Shown here: one piece after another, positions 27,846 to 36,163 of the stretch
How the letters are laid out: each line of letters starts with the position of its first letter
How positions within the stretch are numbered: position 1 is the first letter of the stretch
NCBI GenBank assembly: GCA_009777445.1
Contig: WRLV01000007.1
Coordinates: forward strand, 1 to 49,674
Source: Oscillospiraceae bacterium
GTDB lineage: Bacteria; Bacillota; Clostridia; Oscillospirales; Ruminococcaceae
Direction of reading: 5' to 3'
Length of the DNA stretch: 49,674 nt
The notes under the pieces: model-generated
The model's database searches: none
What the model was told of the DNA's origin: nothing
What the model saw: the letters and a program-made list of their open reading frames with translations, nothing else
Translations under genes and position numbers: made by a program

Positions 27846-29282
27846 TCACTTGCTGTTTGCAAATGCTGTGAACGCTTTATATGCCATATATATGTCTTTT
27901 TTGGCGGTTATTTCAAAGGGCGAGTGCATTGAAAGCATTGGTACCCCTACATCTATTGTGTCAACGTTAAGGGCTGATATAAATTTAGCCACTGTTCCAC
28001 CGCCACCGGTGTCTACTTTTCCAAGCATACCAGTCTGCCAACTGACATTATTTTCATCGAACAATGAACGAATATAGCCGACATATTCCGCCGACGCATC
28101 ATTAGTGCCGCTTTTCCCGCGTGAGCCGGTATACTTCATCAACACCGCCCCGTGGTTTAAATAAGGGGCATTCATCTTCTCTAATACATTAGCAAAAGTG
28201 GGGTCAAATGCCGCACTTACGTCAGCCGAGATACATCTCGAGTTTAAAAGCACCGTTCTGAGTGGAACGGATTTTACCTCTGCCAACGCTTCTATAAAAT
28301 GCTCAAGAAACTGTGAGTTAAGCCCTGTGTTTCCGTCACTGCCCACTTCTTCTTTGTCTGCCAATACGGTAACGACTGTTCTTGTTGGGATTCTGCAAGC
28401 CACTGTTGCCATGAGTGTAGTATAAGCGCAAACCCTGTCATCTTGCCCATACGCGCCTATCAAAGAGCGGTCAAAGCCGACATCAGTTGCTTTAAAAGCA
28501 GGGACTGCCTCTAACTCTGCTGAGCGAAAGTCGCTCTCGACAATACCATATTTTTCAAACAAAACGTTCATGATGTTCAGTTTCACCAAATCGCTTTCTT
28601 TGGTTCTCTCTCCACTTCTGAACGGCATAGAACCGATAAGTAGGTTCAATTCTTCGCCTTTAACCAAGTCGGCAGAAGGGCGTTTATACTGCTGTTGCGC
28701 TAAATGCGGCAACAAGTCGGTAATCACAAACACGGGGTCGTCTTCACTCTCGCCGATGTTCACCTTAACAATCGTACCATCGGCTTTGACAATAACGCCG
28801 TGAAGAGCAAGCGGCACGGTAGTCCACTGATATTTTTTTATTCCACCGTAATAATGTGTTTTAAACAGAGCAAGCTCGGCATCTTCATAAAGCGGATTTT
28901 GCTTTAAGTCAATGCGCGGAGAATCAATGTGTGAAGCTAAGATGTTAACGCCTTTGTCAAGCCCTTCTTTGCCGATTATAGCCGCAACTAACGCCTTTCC
29001 CCTGTTAAGATAAAACAGTTTATCGCCGGTTGTATAACGCTTACCCTCTCTAAATTCTGTGAACCCTTCCCTTCTCAAAATGGTAACAGCATAGTCAACC
29101 ACTTCTCGTTCAGTTTTTGATAAATCAAGAAACTTTTTGTATTTTTCACAGAACTTAACCGCTTTTCTAATGTCGCCGGTAGGCATGCTGTGCCCTAAGT
29201 TTTCTCTATTTAAGAAAAGCTTTTCTTTCAACTCTTTGATTTTTACGTTTTCTATATTGTTTTTATTTTCTTTACCTGACAT
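27846..29282 (-). CDS. M18-family aminopeptidase
   Basis: 478 residues, of normal length for bacterial M18 metallo-aminopeptidases, cytoplasmic enzymes removing N-terminal residues from peptides. Metal-site regions are visible: ASHIDSPRID (His), GQDDRVCAY (bridging Asp), DKEEVGSDG (catalytic and metal Glu), SADVSAAFDP (Asp) and LNHGAVLMKY (His). The two long inserts between the first His and Asp fit M18 rather than M42. GGAGGAAT precedes the ATG. It starts 2 bases after the lytic transglycosylase stop, within the prfA-ligA operon. Confidence 0.92.
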   Translation of the reverse strand: MSGKENKNNIENVKIKELKEKLFLNRENLGHSMPTGDIRKAVKFCEKYKKFLDLSKTEREVVDYAVTILRREGFTEFREGKRYTTGDKLFYLNRGKALVAAIIGKEGLDKGVNILASHIDSPRIDLKQNPLYEDAELALFKTHYYGGIKKYQWTTVPLALHGVIVKADGTIVKVNIGESEDDPVFVITDLLPHLAQQQYKRPSADLVKGEELNLLIGSMPFRSGERTKESDLVKLNIMNVLFEKYGIVESDFRSAELEAVPAFKATDVGFDRSLIGAYGQDDRVCAYTTLMATVACRIPTRTVVTVLADKEEVGSDGNTGLNSQFLEHFIEALAEVKSVPLRTVLLNSRCISADVSAAFDPTFANVLEKMNAPYLNHGAVLMKYTGSRGKSGTNDASAEYVGYIRSLFDENNVSWQTGMLGKVDTGGGGTVAKFISALNVDTIDVGVPMLSMHSPFEITAKKDIYMAYKAFTAFANSK

Positions 29283-29284
29283 TT

Positions 29285-29899
29285 TTATTCCTCCTTGTTT
29301 GCATAAGTTTTAATATAGGTATTATATGCTTTGTTTACTTTATCGACATAGTGTGCTGTATCTGATGCCGCTTCGGGGATTTTGTCTAATTTTATTCCGT
29401 CTTTTGAAAACTCGGGGTTTGCAAGCCACGAATCAACGCTTGAAGGGCCCGCGTGATAGGCGCATAGCGCAAGCTGTAAATCGCCGTAGAAATAATTCAG
29501 CAGATACCTTATATAATAAGCCCCGTATTCGATATTTTTATCCGGCTCATACATGTCAGAAAATTTAGCTTCGCTATCGCTCTTTCTGAATTTAATCCAA
29601 TCAAAGGTATCTTCCATAATCTGCATTAAACCGCGTGCGCCGACATTAGACTCGGCGTTTGCTCTGAAACTGCTCTCTTCATTTATAACCGCATAAATTA
29701 AATACTTGTCTAAATTTTGCTCATTTGCGTTAAACTCAACAAGCTCAGTGAATTTTAACGGGTAGCTCATAATTCTGTACTGCATTTCAAGGTAAACGTA
29801 GGCAACCTTTAAAACCACTGAAATAATAACGATTATTGACATTACTAACAAAAAAACTGCAATTTTCGTTCGCTTTTTCGCGCGTCTGCGTACTCTCAT
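29285..29899 (-). CDS. Membrane-anchored lytic transglycosylase (SLT domain)
   Basis: 204 residues. The basic N-terminus (RVRRRAKKRTK) is followed by a membrane segment (IAVFLLVMSIIVIISVVLKVAYV, split as read). A lysozyme-like SLT domain covers about 60-200: INEESSF holds the catalytic Glu, then GARGLMQIM, and AYHAGP (family AYNAGP). It cleaves peptidoglycan between MurNAc and GlcNAc at the outer face of the membrane. Its ATG overlaps the coaE stop (ATGA). In Clostridia this gene is commonly next to coaE and an aminopeptidase. Confidence 0.92.
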   Translation of the reverse strand: MRVRRRAKKRTKIAVFLLVMSIIVIISVVLKVAYVYLEMQYRIMSYPLKFTELVEFNANEQNLDKYLIYAVINEESSFRANAESNVGARGLMQIMEDTFDWIKFRKSDSEAKFSDMYEPDKNIEYGAYYIRYLLNYFYGDLQLALCAYHAGPSSVDSWLANPEFSKDGIKLDKIPEAASDTAHYVDKVNKAYNTYIKTYANKEE

Positions 29900-30495
29900 A
29901 TTATTTTCGCTATCAACTTTCTTACCTCACTTTTAAAACTCTCAGGCTCTGAATTATTCTCGATTACGAAACTTGAATGTTCGCGGAAAAAATCTTTGCT
30001 TTTTTGTGTTGACAGTCGTTTTTTGGCTTCAACTTGCGAAATGTTGTCTCTCTTCATAATTCTTTCGAGAGCAAGTTGTTCGTCTGAAACGACACTTATT
30101 ATAATATCGCATAGGTCGTGCACTCCGCTCTCAAAGAGTGTGGGGGCATCTAATAATACATTTTTCTTGGTTTGTGCTGCCCTGCAAGCTGTAATTTTTA
30201 TCAGCTTATAGATAATATATGGAAAAATGATTTTTTCATACCCACGTTTTAAATCAGCATCGCCGAATATAAGCCGTCCGATTTCAACTCTGTTTAATTT
30301 GCCGTTTTTCACAACCGAATCGCCGAAATATTCGACAATTTCACTAAAACATTTAGTCCCCGGCGCAAGTGTCTCAAGCGCGAGTTCATCACAATTTACC
30401 ACCTGAAAATCAGGGTACGCAGAAAACATATTGCACGCCGTTGTTTTACCTGCACCCGATATTCCGGTGATGCCGACAATCATATTACAAGACAT
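29896..30495 (-). CDS. coaE: Dephospho-CoA kinase
   Basis: 199 residues, the usual length. Phosphorylates the ribose 3'-OH of dephospho-CoA, the last step of coenzyme A synthesis. P-loop GITGISGAGKTT near the N-terminus; CDELA matches the family's DxDxIA-like site; LDAPTLFESG is the conserved (D/V)xPLLFE region; the lid segment is RIMKRDNISQVEAKKRLSTQ. The start at ATG 30495 (MSCNMIVG) has GGAG 7 bases upstream. The frame is open much further 5', but that part overlaps tsaC and has no family match. It starts 4 bases after the tsaC stop. Confidence 0.93.
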   Translation of the reverse strand: MSCNMIVGITGISGAGKTTACNMFSAYPDFQVVNCDELALETLAPGTKCFSEIVEYFGDSVVKNGKLNRVEIGRLIFGDADLKRGYEKIIFPYIIYKLIKITACRAAQTKKNVLLDAPTLFESGVHDLCDIIISVVSDEQLALERIMKRDNISQVEAKKRLSTQKSKDFFREHSSFVIENNSEPESFKSEVRKLIAKII

Positions 30496-30499
30496 TCCA

Positions 30500-31453
30500 T
30501 CACTCCAAATATACTGTTTTTTCTGCCGCTTTCTGCAATCTGTTGAAAACAGCAAGCCCGATTCCGTGTTTTTCGGGGGAATGTACAAATACGCGTTTAG
30601 CCCCCGCTGTGTCACATTCTCTCAACTTTGAGAACAAATTCCGCGCCTGTTCAACAGGGGTTCCCCCGTATGTTAAAATTAAGTCACCGCTTTGGTATTC
30701 TCTATGGCAATAGGCTTTAAATTTTTGGCTGTCATCTGTCACGACAAGGAACACCTTTGCGTTTGGTGAATAATGTTTATACTTTTGCCCGGGTGAAATG
30801 GGTTTTTCGTTGCTTGAAAACTCCCCGTTTGTAATAATTGCGTGGGCTGACAATTCTTCTTGCGTGATTGCGCCCGGGCGCAAAATGCTAATTCTCTCAC
30901 CCTCTAAAGGCAACACAACCGTGCTTTCAACGCCGTGTAAGCAGTCGCCACCGTCAATTATGAGAGGAATTTTCCCTTTTAAATCGTCATAAACATGAGC
31001 GGCTTTTGTCGGGCTGGGTGAGCCTGACAAATTCGCCGACGGTGCCGCCAAGGGAAAAGCGCATTTTTCAATCAGCTTGACTGCAATTTCGTTGCAGGGA
31101 AAACGCACAGCAACACTGTCTAAATCGGCGGTTGTTCCTTGTGGAACTTTTTTTGATTTCGGCAAAATTAAGGTGAGCGGCCCCGGCCAAAAACGTTCAG
31201 CTAAAACCAACGCTATATGAGGTATACGGCGCGCCAATAACCCTAACATATCCATGTTTGAAATATGGGTTATGAGGGGATTGTCTGGTGGGCGATTTTT
31301 AACCTCGAAAATTTTTCTCACCGCTTTCTCTGAAAAAGCGTTCGCCGCAAGACCGTAGACGGTTTCGGTAGGTATTGCCGTTAAACCGTCGTTCTTTAAA
31401 ATGTCGCACGCCATTTCAAGCGCATCGTCGTTTGGTAACAAGATTTTCGTCAT
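30500..31453 (-). CDS. tsaC: L-threonylcarbamoyladenylate synthase (Sua5/YwlC type)
   Basis: 317 residues, the long Sua5 form. Makes threonylcarbamoyl-AMP from threonine, bicarbonate and ATP for the t6A modification of tRNAs reading ANN codons. The YrdC domain (about 1-200) shows TAIPTETVYGLAANAF, the KNRPPDNPLI basic nucleotide-binding segment, WPGPLTLIL and SANLSGSPSPT. After ILRPGAITQEEL and the linker SPGQKYKHYSP comes the C-terminal Sua5 domain (about 215-317). It overlaps the prfA stop by 4 bases (ATGA), showing translational coupling. Confidence 0.94.
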   Translation of the reverse strand: MTKILLPNDDALEMACDILKNDGLTAIPTETVYGLAANAFSEKAVRKIFEVKNRPPDNPLITHISNMDMLGLLARRIPHIALVLAERFWPGPLTLILPKSKKVPQGTTADLDSVAVRFPCNEIAVKLIEKCAFPLAAPSANLSGSPSPTKAAHVYDDLKGKIPLIIDGGDCLHGVESTVVLPLEGERISILRPGAITQEELSAHAIITNGEFSSNEKPISPGQKYKHYSPNAKVFLVVTDDSQKFKAYCHREYQSGDLILTYGGTPVEQARNLFSKLRECDTAGAKRVFVHSPEKHGIGLAVFNRLQKAAEKTVYLE

Positions 31454-32526
31454 ATTGATGAACTATCGGCAAGTTTCGCCGCCTGGTCTGCAATTCGCAA
31501 AGCATCGAACACCTCATCGCAGTCGCCATTTAAAATAGACTCTAATTTATAAAGAGTAAGCCCGATTCTGTGGTCGGTCATTCTGCCTTGCGGATAGTTA
31601 TAGGTGCGAATACGTTCAGAGCGGTCGCCTGTGCCAACCTGAATTTTGCGCTCGGCGGCAATTTTATTGGCTTGCTCACTGATTTTGGCCTCATAGAGCT
31701 TGCTGTAAAGCATTTTCTTCGCCTTCTCTTTGTTCTTGTGTTGGCTTCTTTCTTCTTGACATTCCACAACTAAACCTGTTGGATGATGAATTATGCGTAT
31801 TGCCGATTCGGTTTTGTTGATGTGCTGACCGCCCGCGCCACTTGCTCTGAAAGTCTGAAACTCTAAATCGGCAGGGTTAATGTCAACATCAACTTCTTCA
31901 ACTTCGGGAAGCACTGCAACCGTGATGGTGGAGGTATGAACCCTGCCTTGAGACTCGGTTTCGGGAACACGCTGAACACGATGAACACCGCTCTCATATT
32001 TCATTTTGGCATAAGCCCCCTCCCCTTCTATCGAGAAACTGACTTCTTTATAGCCGCCAAGTTCGGTGGGATTCGCGCTGACTAATTCGGTCTTCCAGTT
32101 TTTGAGTTGTGCGTACATGCTGTACATTCGATAAAGTGAGTTGGCAAAAAGAGCCGCTTCATCGCCGCCCGCGCCACCTCTTATTTCAATGATTACATTT
32201 CTGTCATCGTCGGGGTCACGCGGAAGTAACAGCACTTTTAGCTCGTCTTTATATTGCTCCATATTCTTTTTAGCATCGTCGTGTTGAAGCTGTGCCATTT
32301 CTTTAAATTCAACATCGGAGACATTGTCGCTCAACAATCCCAAAGCTTCATTAAAATCACTTTCCGCTTTTTTATATTCGCGATATTTCTCAATCAGCGG
32401 AGTCATGGCTTTGTGCTCTTTCATAAGCGCGCGATATTTTTCTTGATTGCTAATCACTTCAATGTCGGTCAGCATAAGGTTAAGCTCTTCATATCTCTTC
32501 TCTGCTGATTTAAGTTTGTCAAGCAT
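31450..32526 (-). CDS. prfA: Peptide chain release factor 1
   Basis: 358 residues, typical RF1 length. Ends translation at UAA and UAG. The N-terminal helical domain, then the PETESQGRVHTST segment at about 188-200 (RF1-type PxT tripeptide region), then the GGQ motif at residues 232-234 in SGAGGQHINKTES, which triggers peptidyl-tRNA hydrolysis. First gene of the operon prfA-tsaC-coaE-SLT-M18-yunB-ligA. The methylase gene prmC, often next to prfA, is not here. No strong promoter was recognised in the gap before it, and the Shine-Dalgarno is weak. Confidence 0.96.
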   Translation of the reverse strand: MLDKLKSAEKRYEELNLMLTDIEVISNQEKYRALMKEHKAMTPLIEKYREYKKAESDFNEALGLLSDNVSDVEFKEMAQLQHDDAKKNMEQYKDELKVLLLPRDPDDDRNVIIEIRGGAGGDEAALFANSLYRMYSMYAQLKNWKTELVSANPTELGGYKEVSFSIEGEGAYAKMKYESGVHRVQRVPETESQGRVHTSTITVAVLPEVEEVDVDINPADLEFQTFRASGAGGQHINKTESAIRIIHHPTGLVVECQEERSQHKNKEKAKKMLYSKLYEAKISEQANKIAAERKIQVGTGDRSERIRTYNYPQGRMTDHRIGLTLYKLESILNGDCDEVFDALRIADQAAKLADSSSI

Positions 32527-32602
32527 TTCTTATGACCATGCCGCCCCACCTTGCATAAAATTTGCGGAATGGCGGTACCTTTCATTGATTATTTTCAGGG
32601 GA

Positions 32603-32640
32603 AAAACGGGCGAAGAAACATTTAACTCTCCGCCCGTTTT
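32603..32640 (-). terminator. Terminator of pckG
   Basis: A perfect 10-bp stem AAAACGGGCG/CGCCCGTTTT (32603-32612 and 32631-32640) with an 18-base loop, 8 bases after the pckG stop, with a short T run on the minus strand. It separates pckG from the prfA operon. Confidence 0.75.
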
Positions 32641-32648
32641 ACAGAGTA

Positions 32649-34454
32649 TTATCCTAATCTTTTTTCAAGTTGTTCGAGTTCATTGGCGAGTTCTTGTGGT
32701 AATTTGTCGCCGTAACTCTTATAGTTTTCTTTGATTGACGCAATCTCGGCTTTCCAGGCATCTTTGTCTATTTCTAAAAGTGTTTCCATGTCTGTGGCGG
32801 TTATGCCGTCAAGCCCTTCAATATCAATTGCATCGGCTGTCGGAAGGTTTCCGATTGGAGTTTCAACGGCTTTTCCGTCTCCTGAGAGTCTTTCGACAAT
32901 CCATTTGAGAACACGGCTGTTTTCACCATAACCGGGCCAAATAAACTCGTCTTTTTCATTTTTGCGGAACCAGTTGACAAAATAAATTTTCGGGAGTTTA
33001 GAAGCATCGGTTTTAGTCCCCATTTTAATCCAGTGTTTCAGATAGTCGCCCATGTGATAGCCCATAAACGGCAACATCGCAAACGGGTCTCTTCTGACTT
33101 GTCCGACTTTATCAGTTATATCGGCAGTGGTAATTTCAGAACCCATAATTGAGCCTAAGAAAACGCCGTGATTCCAGTTAGTGCTTTCGTTAACCAAAGG
33201 AATAGTGGTTTTGCGACGTCCTCCCACAAGAATGGCCGAAATAGGAACGCCTGCAGGGTCTTCCCACTCGGGGGCGATAACCGGACATTGTGCCGCAGGA
33301 ACCGTAAAGCGCGCATTGGCGTGTGCCGCAGGCTCTTTTGAGTCGGGAGTCCAGTCGTTACCCTTCCAGTCTATAAGGTGAGCAGGAGCAGGCATTCCGC
33401 TATTTTCCCACCAAAGGTCGCCATCATCGGTAAGCCCGGCATTAGTGAATATTGTGTTGGTTTGAATTTGTTTCATCGCGTTCGGATTGGATTTTTCAGA
33501 CGTTCCGGGAATTACGCCGAAAAAGCCCGCTTCGGGGTTAATGGCATAAAGTCTGCCGTCATCACCGAATTTCATCCATGCAATGTCATCCCCTATTGTT
33601 TCAGCCTTCCAGCCCGGGAAAGACGGTTGTAACATAGCTAAGTTAGTTTTTCCGCAAGCACTCGGGAACGCGCCCGCGATATAATAAACTTTTCCTTCGG
33701 GGTTTGTCAGCTTTAAGATAAGCATATGTTCAGCCAACCAGCCTTCGTCACGTGCTTGAACGCCGGCAATTCTCAAAGCAAAGCATTTTTTGCCGAGAAG
33801 AGCGTTTCCGCCGTAACCTGAGCCAATCGACCAAATCATCCTTTCTTCAGGGAAGTGGCTGATGTATTTTTCGTCAACATTAGGGATACATGGCCATTCG
33901 GTGTCTTTTTGTCCTTCAGCAAGCGGTTTGCCCACTGAATGAAGACATCTTACAAATTCGCCGTTTTCGCCCAAGGCATCTAACACAGCCGTACCGATTC
34001 TTGTCATAATCTTCATGTTAAAGACGACATAAGGGCTGTCGGTAATTTCAACCCCGATTTTCGCAATGTGCGAGCCTATAGGGCCCATTGAGAAAGGAAT
34101 CACGTACATAGTTCTCCCTTTCATACAGCCGTCATAAAGTGCTGTCATGGTTTTTTTCAGCTCGTCGGGGTTAATCCAGTTGTTAGTCGGGCCGGCATCC
34201 TCTTTGTTTTTGCAAGCGATGAAGGTTCTCTTCTCGGCGCGCGCAACATCAGAGGGGTGACTTCTGAAAAGATAACACCCGGGGCGTTTTTCTTGGTTGA
34301 GCTGAGTACCCAACCCTGCATCAACCATGGTGTTAATCATGGTTTGATATTCTTCTTGAGAACCGTTAGTCCAGTAGACGCTGTCGGGTTTACAAAGAGC
34401 TCTCACTTCTTCAACCCAGTCGAGTAATTTTTGGTTTTTAGTTATAGCTGCCAT
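32649..34454 (-). CDS. pckG: Phosphoenolpyruvate carboxykinase (GTP)
   Basis: 601 residues, GTP-type length (ATP-type is about 530). Interconverts oxaloacetate and PEP with GTP/GDP. In fermenters it may run in the CO2-fixing direction towards oxaloacetate and succinate (inference). Visible: the metal-binding EGWLAEHML, the P-loop [13 protein letters not shown], the substrate-binding [10 protein letters not shown], and the guanine-binding [16 protein letters not shown]. The start is ATG 34454 (MAAITK), since the ATG 18 bases earlier overlaps the RBS AAAGGA. It is a single gene with a perfect promoter at 34522-34550 and its own terminator. Confidence 0.97.
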   Translation of the reverse strand: MAAITKNQKLLDWVEEVRALCKPDSVYWTNGSQEEYQTMINTMVDAGLGTQLNQEKRPGCYLFRSHPSDVARAEKRTFIACKNKEDAGPTNNWINPDELKKTMTALYDGCMKGRTMYVIPFSMGPIGSHIAKIGVEITDSPYVVFNMKIMTRIGTAVLDALGENGEFVRCLHSVGKPLAEGQKDTEWPCIPNVDEKYISHFPEERMIWSIGSGYGGNALLGKKCFALRIAGVQARDEGWLAEHMLILKLTNPEGKVYYIAGAFPSACGKTNLAMLQPSFPGWKAETIGDDIAWMKFGDDGRLYAINPEAGFFGVIPGTSEKSNPNAMKQIQTNTIFTNAGLTDDGDLWWENSGMPAPAHLIDWKGNDWTPDSKEPAAHANARFTVPAAQCPVIAPEWEDPAGVPISAILVGGRRKTTIPLVNESTNWNHGVFLGSIMGSEITTADITDKVGQVRRDPFAMLPFMGYHMGDYLKHWIKMGTKTDASKLPKIYFVNWFRKNEKDEFIWPGYGENSRVLKWIVERLSGDGKAVETPIGNLPTADAIDIEGLDGITATDMETLLEIDKDAWKAEIASIKENYKSYGDKLPQELANELEQLEKRLG

Positions 34455-34521
34455 TAATTTTAGTCCTTTCATAAATTAATAAATAACGGCGGCGTGTTAT
34501 GTCTGCCGGGTTATCAATATA

Positions 34522-34550
34522 AATTATACCAAAAAATGAAAACTATGTCA
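34522..34550 (-). promoter_or_regulatory. Consensus sigma-A promoter of pckG
   Basis: On the minus strand: TTGACA at 34550-34545, a 17-base spacer, TATAAT at 34527-34522. It leaves an untranslated leader of roughly 60 bases containing GC-rich GGCAGAC and CGCCGCCG stretches. Confidence 0.85.
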
Positions 34551-34594
34551 AGAAAAAGTTTTTTGAGATTTTTTTAGGTTTTTTTGTTAAAGGG

Positions 34595-34623
34595 TTGAAA
34601 TTAATTTGAAAATGCAGTATAAT
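34595..34623 (+). promoter_or_regulatory. Promoter of the VapBC remnant
   Basis: TTGAAA at 34595-34600, a 17-base spacer, TATAAT at 34618-34623. RBS GAGGTGG precedes the ATG at 34675. Confidence 0.7.
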
Positions 34624-34674
34624 TTAAGATATAACTTACAAATGTGTTTGAGAAAGAGCGAGAGGTGGTAAATT

Positions 34675-34950
34675 ATGCTGCAAGCGTATGACGGATATTG
34701 GAATAATGACGGCATTTTTCCAATTGGCGCACCGCAAAAGATAGTCGGATATCGCAAAGTTGTTATAACCGTGCTTGAAGAACGCGAAGAATCTACAAAA
34801 GAGAAAGCCTTAAGTATTGAAGAACAAAAAGCGTTTTGGGCTGAGTTTGAACGTTTATCGGAAGAATCGGCGCATGAAGAATTACACCATAAAAATTTCG
34901 AGCGCGCAAAAACTAACAGAGAATTGCTCATTTTTTCTGAGGAAAGGTGA
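34675..34950 (+). CDS. Small antitoxin-like protein (VapB position)
   Basis: A 91-residue, Glu-rich, largely helical protein (KVVITVLEEREESTKEKALSIEEQKAFWAEFERLSEE). It has no clear family signature. Its assignment rests on context: the next gene, 9 bases downstream, is a PIN-domain (VapC) toxin fragment. Its VITVL segment followed by an acidic helix fits antitoxins of the PIN-linked type. Promoter and RBS are intact, so the protein may still be made although its partner is broken. Confidence 0.55.
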   Translation: MLQAYDGYWNNDGIFPIGAPQKIVGYRKVVITVLEEREESTKEKALSIEEQKAFWAEFERLSEESAHEELHHKNFERAKTNRELLIFSEER

Positions 34951-34959
34951 CGTGTAGTT

Positions 34960-35136
34960 ATGGTATATGCAATTGATACAAATGTTATTGTAGAGATTTT
35001 AAATCGAAACAAGCTTGTTTGTTCGCGCCTCGACGGTTCGTTGAAACGCGGTGATAGGTTAGTTGTTCCTGTTATTTCTGATTATGAAATATGGCGTGGA
35101 TTTTACCACAAATCCACTGACCCCCCCTACATTTAA
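34960..35136 (+). pseudogene. VapC-type PIN-domain toxin, truncated after 58 codons
   Basis: The N-terminus MVYAIDTNVIVEILNR carries the first PIN acidic residue (Asp6), and VISDYEIWRGFYHKST carries the second (Glu43). In complete VapC proteins these are followed by some 70 more residues with two further Asp. Here similarity stops after HKST, and the frame ends DPPYI-stop just before the next gene's leader. PIN toxins are RNases; this remnant lacks half the active site. The break point (CCACTGACCCCCCC, near 35112-35127) is where the leucine-rich-repeat gene region begins. Confidence 0.7.
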
Positions 35137-35167
35137 CACTCACTATATTTATTGGAGGATTTTGGCA

Positions 35168-36010
35168 ATGAAAAAGAGGATTTTATCGGTATTTTTAGCA
35201 ATGGCAATTTCAATCGGTTTCATTTCGGGTGGAATGTTAACTGCAAGCGCGGCGACCTCGGGCGATGGCTGGTCGTTGGACGATAACGGTTTACTTATTA
35301 TCAGCAGCGATTCGGCTATGCCGGGGTTTAAAAATACAGTTTGCATTTCGGGGCAACCGGATTTAATAATTGATGTCATTATTGAGGAAGGTGTAACATT
35401 TATTGGTGACAGCGCGTTTGTAGAGTGCAAAAATCTAAAATCCATAATAATCCCCAATACTGTTAAAAGCATAAATAACGCCGCGTTTGCCGGTTGCGAA
35501 GGACTGACTTCTATAATAATACCTGACAGTGTAATCTCTATTTCTATTGATGCGTTTTTTCGCTCAGGTTTAACCTCTGTAACAATTCCGAAAAGCGTTA
35601 TGTGGATAGGTCCTTTTGCTTTTGCTTACTCTAAAAATATGACGGAGGTGACTTTCCTGTCAAGCACCCCGCCCGAGCTTTACAATTTTGTTTTTGGCAA
35701 CTGTGATTCCCTAAGCACAATAAACGTTCCCGTTGGCTCGTTGGCGGCGTATCAGGCGATTGAACATTTGGGAGAGTTTAATATTGTAGAATTCGAGCCA
35801 CCTGTTATCGGTGACTGTAATCGTGACGACAAAATAAATATAGCTGATTTAACTTATCTCAAACGGGTTGTGGTGGGATATATGCCGGAAATTTTCATAA
35901 ACCGCCCCGAATGTTGGTTGACAGATGAAACAAAAAGAACTCAAAAACCCGAAGCACGAGACTTAACACAGCTTAAAGATTTTCTTACAGGGAAAATTAG
36001 TAGCTTGTGA
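35168..36010 (+). CDS. Secreted BspA-like leucine-rich-repeat protein with C-terminal dockerin
   Basis: 280 residues from ATG 35168 with GGAGG 8 bases upstream. The signal peptide is residues 1-29 (FLAMAISIGFISGGMLTASA). About five LRR_5 repeats of 23 residues follow (FIGDSAFVECKNLKSIIIPNTV type), then a TPPELYNFVF...VPVGSLAAYQ cap. The last 65 residues are a dockerin-like module: GDCNRDDKINIADLTYLKR is a normal calcium loop, while the second half (TDETKRTQKPEARDLTQLKDFL) lacks most calcium ligands. It is a close paralogue of 47744-49096, with near-identical DNA at both ends. It is expected at the cell surface. Confidence 0.85.
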   Translation: MKKRILSVFLAMAISIGFISGGMLTASAATSGDGWSLDDNGLLIISSDSAMPGFKNTVCISGQPDLIIDVIIEEGVTFIGDSAFVECKNLKSIIIPNTVKSINNAAFAGCEGLTSIIIPDSVISISIDAFFRSGLTSVTIPKSVMWIGPFAFAYSKNMTEVTFLSSTPPELYNFVFGNCDSLSTINVPVGSLAAYQAIEHLGEFNIVEFEPPVIGDCNRDDKINIADLTYLKRVVVGYMPEIFINRPECWLTDETKRTQKPEARDLTQLKDFLTGKISSL

Positions 36011-36099
36011 TGACAGTTGACAGTGGACAATTGAGAGTTGACAGTTGTGGTGTCGCCTTGCGGCGACGGATTGTAGGGGACGGGCTTGCCCGCCCCGAA
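36011..36099. repeat. Dispersed modular repeat, copy 3 (all three modules)
   Basis: Begins one base after the dockerin gene's stop. The GACAGTTGACAGT/GACAATTGAGAGTTGACAGT array runs to 36047, then hairpin GTCGCC-TTGC-GGCGAC (36051-36066), then the 28-bp palindrome from 36073 with a degraded right arm (GCCCGCCCCGAAT). Confidence 0.85.
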
Positions 36100-36116
36100 T
36101 GAACACCGAAAATTAT

Positions 36117-36148
36117 ACACCGCCCGACACTTTTGTGTCGGGCGGTGT
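36117..36148. terminator. Bidirectional terminator between convergent genes
   Basis: A perfect 14-bp stem ACACCGCCCGACAC/GTGTCGGGCGGTGT with a TTTT loop, followed by TTTT on the plus strand. The related sequence CACCGCCC...GGGCGGTG recurs after the paralogous gene at 49196-49223. Confidence 0.88.
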
Positions 36149-36163
36149 TTTAAAAACAAAAAT

